Shown here: positions 15,401 through 18,173 of the stretch, piece by piece | How positions within the stretch are numbered: the first letter of the stretch is position 1 | Layout of the letters: every line of letters begins with the position of its first letter | Assembly (NCBI GenBank): GCA_036558265.1 | Contig: DATBFY010000184.1 | Location: forward strand, 1-18,173 | Origin: RYN-433 sp036558265 | GTDB taxonomy: Bacteria; Planctomycetota; Phycisphaerae; Tepidisphaerales; Tepidisphaeraceae | Direction: 5' to 3' | DNA length: 18,173 bases | Notes under the pieces: generated by a model | Database searches by the model: none | Told to the model about the DNA's origin: nothing | The model's input: only the letters and a program-made list of their open reading frames with translations | Position numbers and translations under genes: made by a program

Positions 15401-18173
15401 TCAACACGGGCGCGACGCCGGTCATCACCACACTGGCCGCGCAGGGGCAACTCCTCCGCCGCGACATCATCCTCGGCGGCGAGGGCGACGACGTGCTCTC
15501 GGGCGGCAGTGGCGAGGACTGGATCCTCGGCGGCGCGGGCAACGACGTGCTGTCCGGCGGCTTGGATCGACAGGCCAGCGACCTGCTCTTCGGCGAGGCG
15601 GGCGACGACACGTTCCAGCTCGTCCCCGACGCGTTGCCGACCATCCCCGAGAGCGACCGCACGATCATCCCGACCCTCACCGACAGCTTCGACGGCGGCA
15701 CGGGCAACGACCGCGTGCTGTTCCTGGGCGGCGACCTCGATCGCAACAGCAAGCCCGTCCCCGACACCGTCGCCGTCAAATTCAACACCCAGCTCCACCG
15801 CTACGAGCTGACCAGCCTGGTCTGGGACATCGCCAACCAGCGGTACCAGGCCGACGCCACCGGCCAGCCCACGCAGCTCTTCTCGTTCTACCAGGCCCAC
15901 AACGTCGAGCGCACCGTCATCGACACCCGCGCAGGCGACGACGAGATCCACGCCGACCCCGGCTACCTCCTGGGTGGGCAGACCTACGGCATCAAGGCCG
16001 GCGACTTCCAGCAGAACGCGCAGATCGCCGCGCTCGAGATCCACGGCGGCGAAGGCAACGACCGCATCTTCGGCGGCGCGATGGGCGACGTCATCGACGG
16101 CGGACCCGGCCTGGACTTCATCTCCGGCGGCGGCGGCGACGACACGATCACCGGCGGCGCGGACAACGACGTGCTCCAGGGCAACGCCGGCGTCCCGCTC
16201 GACCGCTTCGAGTCGGTCACGCGCAACGGCGTCTCCGGGCGCAACGACGATCCGGCGTTCGCCGCGCTCCTCCCCGCCGTCCAGGCAGGGACGGTCATCG
16301 ACAACCTCACGTTCCACCTCGGTGATTCGGGCGACTGGTACATCATCAAGACGCCCGATGCCCTCCTGCGCCTGGGCACGTCTCAGGCGGCGTTCCTCAC
16401 GTCCGACCTGATCGACGTCCGTCTGGGTGACGGCACAGCGGCGAAATTCTTCCTCTTCGCCGCACGCCAGGCTGACCCAACCAACCCCAACTCGATCCTC
16501 CCGGTCGAGCGGCCGACGGGCGTGCCGGCGTATTACATGCTGCACGTGGTCAATACGGATACGAGCGGCCCGGGCGGCTCGCCGGGCGAGGTCCCGGGAA
16601 CGTACAAGATCACCTTCTCGAGCAAGCTCGGACAGACCGTCCACGTCCCGCCCACGCAGGCGAATTTCACGCTCAACTCCGCCCAGCCCGCCGACCAGCC
16701 CGCCATCATCCCGCTGGGCGACATCAACGGCGACGGCTTCGTCGATTTCATCGCCGCGATCCAGGATTACTCGGGTGGCCTTGCGGATTACCGAAATGCC
16801 AGCAACTTCCCGGATTATCCCGGAAATTCCGCTGATCTGCTCAATCCCAGTTTCGCCCGCATTTACTTCGGGAACGCTTCCACGTCGAACGTCACGCTGC
16901 CGACCAATGCCGTGACGCTCAGGCTGCCGGCGCCCATCGCGGCGCCGTCCTATTTCGGCTCGCAGTCCATCTTCGCCAACCCGGCCGACTACAACGGCGA
17001 CGGGATCAAGGACATCGCGGTCGCGGTCACGCGCAGCTTCCGCTACAACAACATCGAGGCCCCGTTCGCCAACGAGGGCGTCTACATCATCTTCGGCAAG
17101 GCCAGCGGCTTTACGGGAACCATCGACGTCGTCAATAGTGCTGACGTGACGATCAAGGGGTTCGCCCAGCCTCCCATTAACACCTCGGGCGACTTCCGGC
17201 TCACCCTCGCCGGCGGCGACGTGAACGGTGACGGGATCGACGACCTGCTGGTGGGCAACCCCGCCGCGGGCGGCAGCGCGCAAGGCGCGGTCAATTTGTT
17301 CCTTGGGCGGACGAATTGGACGGCGGCGGCGAATCGGCAGGTGTTCTCTGCCGACTTCTCGGATACCTCTGGCTCCCCCTCGCTCGACGGCTTTACGATC
17401 GACAACACGGGCGTGACGACGGCGGGGCTCTGGCACCTCTCGACCGGGCGGAATACCCAGGCGAACCACAGCGCCGGCGGCGACATGTACTTCGGGACGG
17501 GCGAAACCGTCGATGGCGGCGGGAATTACGACGGGCCCAACCGCGCCGGACGCGTCACCTCCCCGGCCATCAGCCTTGCCGGGCTCGCCAATGCCACGCT
17601 TAACTTCAAGTATTTCCTGGGCACCGAGCCGCTCCGCCAGCAGTTGACCGGCGCGCCCTTCGACCGCGCGCGGGTCATGGTCTCGGTCAACGGCGGGGCG
17701 TTTACCCCCCTTCAGGTCCGAGACGGCGCGACCCTTCGCGATGCGGGCGCCGCCAACCGCTTCACGGTCAGTGGTGGCGACATCACCCAGCCCGGGTTCA
17801 TGACCGATCCCACCACCGGCTGGACCAACGCAACCTTCGACTTGAGCGCATATGTCGGCAGCTCGATCCGCCTCCAGTTCGACTTCCTGAGCAACGGCGC
17901 CCTCAACGCGTTCGAGGGTTGGTACGTCGATGACGTGACCGTCACCGGCGCCCCGATCTCCCCCGCCAGCGCCAACGCGACCTTCACCGGCGCGACGCCC
18001 AACGAGATGGTGGGCGCGGGTGTGGCGGGCATCGGCGACTTCAACGGCGACGGGAAGAAAGATTTCGCAATCCTGCGCGTCGGCCTCGACACCAACACCC
18101 CCGGCGAAGTCTATTTGTTTAACGGGCGGGGCACGGCGGATGCTTCGTTTACGTCCGGGGTCGCCTCGAACCT
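3370..18173 (+). CDS. Giant multidomain calcium-binding surface protein (3' partial)
   Basis: One frame runs from ATG 3370 to the window end with no stop: 4,934 full codons, C-terminus missing. The order is a basic start with LEQRVMLA (30-37, a LEPRxLL variant); a BNR/Asp-box propeller region (38-931); a beta linker (958-1037); five tandem helix/beta/EF-hand modules (1058-2774); a main RTX block (2838-3477); small RTX clusters with beta linkers (3500-4276); two PPC-like domains (about 3908-4015 and 4300-4418); and FG-GAP motifs at 4451, 4540, 4617 and 4890 with a jelly-roll-like insertion at 4658-4863. No enzyme active site was recognised. It is probably exported and calcium-stabilised, serving in adhesion or as a cell-surface layer (inference). 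No classical Sec signal is visible, and a type I secretion signal would lie beyond the window. Long antisense frames here are shadows. Confidence 0.93.
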   Translation, partial: MSSQSNRSKRRTAKNPQTLNRAVIRVVETLEQRVMLAGGTILLHEPAWNDQGPGTITGTVAGPNNTGSMIPATGSVGTNPATGAIQAVATLPNSADIVYVATVNGGIWRSLDATSADPTWTPLAQDRGSLAYGAIAISPFDNTGTAVAGQPVGTLAQRQTLANKLVIYAGHANFSSTSRQKFNAPRVGVEVSTDGGAHWNLPTGSFKALQGLDIYRIVPGTTAATKDLLLVAAGVGADPQANNTGVWLSTNRATTFTHVLGGDTSSKKVITAGDATDIIVDPANGNRFYAAITDINANFGAAVVRGVYTSTNAGSTWILANGPAASNNLNAAVGNGLDDDREKNADPDANEGLAGASIIKLAASSVGGTTAIYAALIMTPDANGDSRFMAIYRSTNAATNWLPLPNFGTAPNGSSVPDINSGGQAITNFSMVADPGNTNRVFVAGDDEPGSPVAGIIWRATIGAATPWEQVTDAGATSGGANTAPHPDSRNMVFDALGRILEVDDGGIYRLNSPGGAAANNRNWTSMNGSGSAGLHIGEFYSVARDPTKGVMFGGLQDIGVVEQPTNGATFNWQIQPSGDGGIAQIGGVGNAIHYSSGNGFKNFAERTYGGGATLTTTNPALGVVGSGPAGSLLALNSRGGTNSGTFFNAGSNKYSFDNALPFTTQFALDAVPPTTQAKNRILIGTQDLYESFDDGATLIPLNPLRDLTKNGVDEDGDGVGLGATVDPNEWAPRHTVGRVLAIAYGGFNGATPMPDIAYVGVNGRTLLARTSIATVGSPTFAEFLPRPAYSSAAVGGGDINDIVLNPTDWTNGFVVDQRGNVFRFVNQGLNAADWRRINGTGLGLSQVKSVEVVPSNNPNVKGGFMLVVAGMGGVYVCLDPAAAKPVWSQVGSGLPNAIVTDVRYDVTNKVLYCGTLGRGAWSIPNFPTSILPAALPAAPLGLAQGASTPLPAGAPTDPGSLEITGDLLANKNDTIRLALDAGNPNLLNIFVNNTTDAPDLAVPLRAVQRVFVTGGQGDDTLLIDDANGTFSFDGGITFDQSGPGTNVQQEINQTPIDGGIASKIRAGLQGLADLGAAIAKVGDMAKQIPGLGINLAQTFGIGDGSDPIGGAIKRGLLDPISNFFNTDVNPTVQELTSLLRTLSQPLGNISFGIDPFTVRGGVFDTSPGHQELRFDIDVNLAGFAGNLSLDFGDAVKSLGLTFDANGKVNLETALNLSFSFGVDLTPGLSDADAFFIDLRDLSASAHVGAGTIPPDSDPDAKDSPVAGEEDDEGEEEGEEEDEGADSENSSGPGLNFSLNAGFLQAQIVDGAFELDADAHVILNNPDNDPAGHVTLAELRGTSLDSLLDFELDGDFKAHLPVQVSLAGLTAINPTIDIDSEHLFDEAPDVKVSNFDNLLDFNSVTPLSILGLLKQVNAFLERFKGSAALSTKIPFTSKTVGDVLDLEKAFTDKLYSFLEPSPGQAAFDSAQKLASLLADKLGLSPDAIGAKYDATTKDLTFHVKLSDSFAPQPLPVDLGLQLGSLAGLSTSSTIGVSASAGLEFTFGVNLSAPAAGITGSVDAPTNGRLSAPAHFSVQVGSDDPVDVTVPADATNSTIDDLVADINTALTAAGLGDTVKAGRNGNKITFSTSGLLTPASLTISTSAGDPAQTQLGFSDTQTASDTLGKRFFIKDASVTGSANLSATDIDALAHLGFLSVGVVNGTGGVTASFNASLVDPGTDAADGKISLSELFNALSGDVSTLAPTPTLTGSANLTLPLRVDPNILGADHPANPTATVTWTDIRDPGTLSVNFNADTSKLLDFKNISFTDVIQAILKAVQYVSSLEKFSFLNQKLPLLNKSVSELVGAADQLLQKVNAAAAASPADSLQNLENVLEQALGLPSNALGITLDGKNVKVALNFNAGGTQTLPMDFDLASLAANVPGLAGASHLIDVQGAGSLTVGANAALNLNIGVDLTNPTSPRPFLYDNSAIDLTANASGNNLNFTAAVGPLGLFVKGASVNLDKDGNPNTNDSATFHAGIFDDNGDGKHYFDELDTGDARMTLTGQAHATLPLFFPTSSQSIGNLSLAITDLSNISGTTTITTPDLHAQFNVADLLNNVGGMVDGLDFLLKTLQDGMDGQVFGRKLPLIGDHLKDGARFIEDIREKAIEPLRNSLQEKPPADALKQALFTALGPSGLGLLGDNDGNGTIDLNDIGVTLDPSGSQILFNTRLHKAATALDLPLGFDIGLPGLGLEVDGGVAAKIGYDFHLAFGLSKTDGFFFVTDTKDGTGASIPELKVDLDATTPGLSATGRLAILQLRATDSTTSPTHFGGSFSVDLTDPNGDGKLTAAELAANPPLSSIVKAKLTANADVNLHLDASFGGGADFPSIQSDFALHWAFANAPMDSPTQSFGGAPTVSFTNIKLDAGEFFSRFAKPILAQVQSILKPIQPIIDILTTPLPVLSDIKQARSLLDFDKDGKVSLLDLVHLFNPNSKLDFITSLAKTADLLDAIPTSLPNLDLDLGSFNIGSDLRTDTQLTESDLANVVQKNTQTQLNANPAAQNFLTKLNGLNSVPGAGLAFPILQNPSSVFKLMLGNDVNLFTYDMPTLAANFEISEFFPVLGPLGARFTGSIGATAHFGFGYDTTGLREYFNSPSAQRDVAMLLDGLFVSDRKNADGTGPEVPEVTLTGGIEADAELNLGIASAGVGGGIFADIGFDLDDPNNDGKMRFNEMFQQLQRGPMCLFDVHGELTAGLKAYISFLFSKKTFTIATVKLLDFNYSCPADPAEPDPILATATGGGVLRLNIGPNAAARQFGDHADGDEVYTISPGSTPDAISIQAFGFTQEYTGVTRIVGDGGAGNDNIIIKDGVNIPVSFTGGDGDDSLFASAADSTLDGGLGNDQLRGGAGNDCLTGGDGDDVVLGMAGNDRADGGTGDDDVEGGDGNDTLTGGTGQDVLSGGAGDDNLDGGDDADDLSGGDGTDILTGGLGDDNLDGEAGNDLLQGNDGNDHLTGGTGNDTALGGLGNDTFDGGSGDDQLSGDAGNDVIAGGTGNDTLTGSDGADTFTGDDGNDSILGGIGADNIDGGAGNDFIDAGDDNDAATGGAGSDTIFGGLGADVILAGVSEAGGGSSTDANLIFGDGPGTGAGGSADRIVGDIGPDVIHAGAGDDTVTAVAGDDSIDGDDGNDSISGGAGNDTIGGDAGNDTLFGQEGDDAISGDDGLDVIGGDAGNDLLWGGAAAFDRPTFLAGGFAADGITPLVLNGQTIDGTATDGRDSITGGTGGDWLFGGGDSDQLYGGADNDYADGGAGNDTVQGDSGNDVVRGGGNADLVHGAAGIDQVYGDDGDDTLYGDDGDAGGSTAGQRLFGGAGQDNLYAFAATTGAPEFALTGDEMHGGDDNDTLHGNIRKEKLFGDGGADLIIGDELAGPLYAPNVNAAKFGAADQIFGGMGEDQILGGGGNDTVFGGGDSDRLEGQDGADQLFGGGAIDVIVLDVDPTYTTGGDSFDGHLGNDAPGDVPDDNATDILLIQGTSGDDTITIGESAGQLRVTYNGKVIPATWRGAAGPLVEQFRVSGLAGNDRIEFLSGTGGLDVSALSARSTDFIGVADGGPGNDTLIGTAGRDRLDGGRGSDLIQGLGGDDRVFGDGGTGQGDPTDLDVLFGGQGNDDLIGGQGSNQLYAWSRDPAIGQFGVFVDPVTGALHDDDGGGQFVLEDTGMNRMLGSPKNDTLFGGTGLDFMYGNGGQDVLINRDGTTFDNLDGNLAGQQWKDYARSTGKVWYVGGSNANDVITVDFVTEPGFLQGHHLVTRLTNNNGNVTFAAQVQLDFEAKDAQGHLIWDPQDLVFDPTTLEYGDPTAFARLLPPESDFQAIIIDALDGNDQITVGPTVTKSVWIDAGAGDDRVTIKSGNPILPDQVEGTTRNDVRANAYNLFTDPRVGAIATNRLLQGMTIDSPTDVDFYRFRLAAAIQGNLVVTSLSSTDGMTLQVLNATTGAVIRTSVNGVLSLTGLTAGIDQILRVASNAVPTVYQLAFNTGATPVITTLAAQGQLLRRDIILGGEGDDVLSGGSGEDWILGGAGNDVLSGGLDRQASDLLFGEAGDDTFQLVPDALPTIPESDRTIIPTLTDSFDGGTGNDRVLFLGGDLDRNSKPVPDTVAVKFNTQLHRYELTSLVWDIANQRYQADATGQPTQLFSFYQAHNVERTVIDTRAGDDEIHADPGYLLGGQTYGIKAGDFQQNAQIAALEIHGGEGNDRIFGGAMGDVIDGGPGLDFISGGGGDDTITGGADNDVLQGNAGVPLDRFESVTRNGVSGRNDDPAFAALLPAVQAGTVIDNLTFHLGDSGDWYIIKTPDALLRLGTSQAAFLTSDLIDVRLGDGTAAKFFLFAARQADPTNPNSILPVERPTGVPAYYMLHVVNTDTSGPGGSPGEVPGTYKITFSSKLGQTVHVPPTQANFTLNSAQPADQPAIIPLGDINGDGFVDFIAAIQDYSGGLADYRNASNFPDYPGNSADLLNPSFARIYFGNASTSNVTLPTNAVTLRLPAPIAAPSYFGSQSIFANPADYNGDGIKDIAVAVTRSFRYNNIEAPFANEGVYIIFGKASGFTGTIDVVNSADVTIKGFAQPPINTSGDFRLTLAGGDVNGDGIDDLLVGNPAAGGSAQGAVNLFLGRTNWTAAANRQVFSADFSDTSGSPSLDGFTIDNTGVTTAGLWHLSTGRNTQANHSAGGDMYFGTGETVDGGGNYDGPNRAGRVTSPAISLAGLANATLNFKYFLGTEPLRQQLTGAPFDRARVMVSVNGGAFTPLQVRDGATLRDAGAANRFTVSGGDITQPGFMTDPTTGWTNATFDLSAYVGSSIRLQFDFLSNGALNAFEGWYVDDVTVTGAPISPASANATFTGATPNEMVGAGVAGIGDFNGDGKKDFAILRVGLDTNTPGEVYLFNGRGTADASFTSGVASN
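3481..6162 (+). other. BNR / Asp-box beta-propeller-like region
   Basis: About 890 residues of repeated beta strands alternating 'VYVAT..GGIWRS' strands and Asp-box turns. One turn fits the Asp-box rule S-x-D-x-G-x-x-W exactly (STDGGAHW, residues 192-199); STNAGSTW (310-317) and STNAATNW (394-401) are near matches, and STNRATTF (249-256) is weaker. It closes with GTLGRGAWSIP (915-925), a common last strand in sortilin/photosystem-assembly-like WD40/BNR propellers. The length would fit two propellers. No sialidase Arg triad was identified, so a binding role is more likely than glycosidase activity. Confidence 0.75.
6241..6480 (+). other. Beta linker with isolated RTX-like motif
   Basis: The pattern SLEITGD...DTIRLALD...LNIFVNN...VQRVFVTGGQGDDTLLIDD reads as short strands ending in an RTX-like GGQGDD turn. 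The same pattern recurs before and between the later RTX clusters (about 11701-11961, 13870-14080, 14629-15030). Here it joins the propeller to the module array. No named family is assigned. Confidence 0.5.
7171..7236 (+). other. Acidic low-complexity insertion in module 1
   Basis: Residues 1268-1289 are almost all Glu/Asp with Gly, encoded by a purine-rich tract. The stretch sits between the FFID strand and the GFLQAQ strand, a junction that is much shorter in module 2. It is probably a disordered, cation-binding spacer. Confidence 0.7.
7339..7386 (+). other. EF-hand-like loop, module 1
   Basis: NNPDNDPAGHVTLAEL (residues 1324-1339) follows the EF/dockerin spacing, but with N at position 1 and a one-residue insertion, so calcium binding is the least certain of the five. 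Confidence 0.4.
8068..8340 (+). other. Flagellin-hook-IN-like domain inserted in module 2
   Basis: Residues about 1567-1657 read as strand (AHFSVQVG), strand (VDVTVPAD), helix (STIDDLVADINTAL), a short G-D turn, strands (VKAGRNGNKITFST, ASLTISTS) and end in TQLGFS. The 'stl.dLv..IN.al...gv.a...g..i.l.s' order ending in LGF is typical of the IN motif found in flagellins, hook-associated proteins and some large adhesins. It separates FGVNL from FFIKD, which are only about 13 residues apart in module 1. Confidence 0.6.
8521..8568 (+). other. EF-hand-like loop, module 2
   Basis: DPGTDAADGKISLSEL (residues 1718-1733) has acidic ligands, the central DGK-I turn and a terminal Glu at the place expected for the bidentate ligand, with a slightly long start. 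Confidence 0.5.
9439..9477 (+). other. EF-hand-like loop, module 3
   Basis: DDNGDGKHYFDEL (residues 2024-2036) has a near-canonical D-x-N-x-D-G core and the final Glu. It is followed by a beta segment rather than a clear paired EF-hand. Confidence 0.6.
9919..9957 (+). other. Extra EF/dockerin-like loop in helical part of module 4
   Basis: DNDGNGTIDLNDI (residues 2184-2196) fits D-x-D-x-N-G-x-I-D-x-x-D. It lies after the LPLIGD helix, not in the beta part. A matching extra loop occurs in module 5 (10732-10770), supporting a close relation of modules 4 and 5. Confidence 0.65.
10333..10371 (+). other. EF-hand-like loop, module 4
   Basis: DPNGDGKLTAAEL (residues 2322-2334) is the cleanest of the set: D-x-N-x-D-G-K-L-x-x-x-E with correct spacing for a calcium loop. 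Confidence 0.7.
10732..10770 (+). other. Extra EF/dockerin-like loop in helical part of module 5
   Basis: DFDKDGKVSLLDL (residues 2455-2467) fits D-x-D-x-D-G-K-V-x-x-x-D, the dockerin form with Asp at the last ligand, followed by a helix (VHLF). Confidence 0.7.
11470..11511 (+). other. EF-hand-like loop, module 5
   Basis: DDPNNDGKMRFNEM (residues 2701-2714) has a core DPNNDGK-x-x-x-x-E pattern. It is the last EF-like loop before the RTX block. Confidence 0.6.
11881..13800 (+). repeat. Main RTX nonapeptide repeat block
   Basis: Residues 2838-3477 are dominated by GGxGNDxLx nonapeptides (for example GGTGNDTLTG, GGAGNDFIDA), the calcium-binding parallel beta-roll repeat. The DNA is correspondingly repetitive, rich in GGCGGC and AACGAC. 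Runs are broken by non-repeat loops at about 12685-12770, 13021-13130, 13438-13490 and 13580-13640, so the block is several rolls rather than one. RTX blocks usually accompany type I secretion and fold only in external calcium. Confidence 0.93.
14134..14562 (+). repeat. Second and third RTX clusters
   Basis: GGPGNDTLIG, GGRGSDLIQG and GGQGNDDLIGG repeats run to about 14350. After a roughly 40-residue break (YAWSRDPAIG... to GMNRML) a short cluster (PKNDTLFGGTGLDFMYGNGGQDVL) follows. These are separated from the main block by a beta linker at 13870-14080. Confidence 0.85.
14629..15030 (+). other. Beta linker domain between RTX clusters
   Basis: Residues about 3754-3887 run from KVWYVGGSNANDVITVDF to IIIDALDGNDQITVG and AGAGDDRVTI: strands bounded by RTX-like GND/GDD turns. 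This is the longest copy of the linker pattern also seen at 6241-6480, 11701-11961 and 13870-14080. Confidence 0.45.
15091..15414 (+). other. PPC-like beta domain 1
   Basis: The stretch MTIDSPTDVDFYRFRLAAA, followed by GNLVVTSLSS, MTLQVLNATTG and a closing YQLAFN strand, fits the bacterial pre-peptidase C-terminal (PPC) pattern of 'D.DvD.Y.F.l....l.v.l......l.l.lld..g'. PPC domains bind carbohydrate or assist export in other proteins. The role here is not shown. Confidence 0.6.
15469..16194 (+). repeat. Fourth and fifth RTX clusters
   Basis: Clear repeats occur at 15475-15615 (GGEGDDVLSG, GGSGEDWILG, GGAGNDVLSG) and 16042-16194 (GGEGNDRIFGG, GGPGLDFISGG, GGADNDVLQG), with single motifs near 15691-15720 and 15928-15950. 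The roughly 100-residue stretch between is beta-type sequence without clear repeats. Confidence 0.85.
16264..16620 (+). other. PPC-like beta domain 2
   Basis: VIDNLTFHLGDSGDWYIIKTPDALL resembles the PPC start (D.DWY.i), and the segment ends in PGTYKITFSS, a usual last strand. It is longer than domain 1 because of a loop with Pro-rich turns. The call is weaker than for domain 1. Confidence 0.4.
16705..18173 (+). other. FG-GAP / integrin-alpha-type propeller (partial)
   Basis: Four calcium-loop motifs are visible: DINGDGFVDF (residue 4451, base 16720), DYNGDGIKDI (4540, 16987), DVNGDGIDDL (4617, 17218) and DFNGDGKKDF (4890, 18037). After each come strands of the type ARIYFGNAS, GVYIIFGKASG, AVNLFLGRT and EVYLFNGRG, the VCG-like second half of a blade. 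The first three are 77-89 residues apart; the fourth is 273 residues on because of an inserted domain. More blades probably lie beyond the window, since integrin-type propellers have seven. Confidence 0.85.
17341..17958 (+). other. Jelly-roll-like domain inserted between FG-GAP blades
   Basis: Residues about 4658-4863 run DGFTIDNTG...GLWHLSTGR, then GGDMYFGTG, RVTSPAISLAGLANATLNFKYF, RVMVSVNGG, WTNATFDLSAYVGSSIRLQFDF and EGWYVDDVTVTG. This order of 'LSP.i.L.g...a.L.F.y', 'd...v.vs..gg' and 'GW.iDDv.v' is typical of MAM/immune-inhibitor-A-like and choice-of-anchor jelly-roll modules. It is probably a carbohydrate- or protein-binding domain. No protease motif is present. Confidence 0.7.

Noticed and set aside
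11881..16194. Identity as an RTX cytolysin
   Set aside because: RTX repeats alone do not make a toxin. No hydrophobic pore-forming region, acylation site context or activating acyltransferase gene is visible.
11074..17469. A 2,131-codon open frame on the minus strand
   Set aside because: It lies antisense to the RTX-rich part of the giant gene. Its translation is low-complexity 'VVARAAGDRVVA' sequence, the mirror of GGC/GAC/AAC/GCC codons. The + strand product has recognisable domains throughout, so this is a shadow.

Overview
The window is high-GC DNA that looks like a planctomycete (Planctomycetota; class not determinable, a Phycisphaerae-type lineage is plausible). Two things suggest this. 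One is a Hanks-type Ser/Thr kinase fused through one membrane segment to long kinesin-light-chain-type TPR repeats. The other is a giant surface-type protein whose N-terminus carries a variant of the planctomycete LEPRxLL motif (LEQRVMLA). This is inferred from protein style, not from a marker gene.

Layout, all on the + strand. Bases 2-2965 are the 3' part of the kinase-TPR gene; the kinase glycine loop and catalytic Lys lie upstream of the window. Bases 2966-3369 are a 404-base intergenic region with an AT-rich promoter-like stretch, a 17-base inverted repeat and a perfect 11-bp hairpin. From ATG 3370 one reading frame stays open to the last base: at least 4,934 codons with no stop, so the C-terminus is outside the window.

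The giant protein is a mosaic. Residues 1-37 hold the LEPRxLL-like segment. Residues 38-931 are a BNR/Asp-box beta-propeller-like region. Residues about 958-1037 are a small beta linker. Residues about 1058-2774 are five tandem degenerate modules, each made of a helical part with an LP-L motif, a beta part, an EF-hand-like DxNxDG loop and another beta part. Module 2 carries a flagellin-hook-IN-like insertion and module 1 an acidic insertion. Residues 2838-3477 are a dense RTX (GGxGNDxLx) block. Smaller RTX clusters and beta linkers follow, then two PPC-like domains. Four FG-GAP/integrin-type DxNGDGxxD motifs come last in view, with a jelly-roll-like domain inserted between the third and fourth.

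Taken together the giant protein is probably an exported, calcium-dependent cell-surface or secreted protein (inference). The kinase may be a membrane sensor encoded beside it, but the 404-base gap means co-regulation is not shown. No RNA genes, mobile elements or CRISPR arrays were seen. The five-module array with its insertions is the part I could not match to a named family and is the main candidate for something undescribed.
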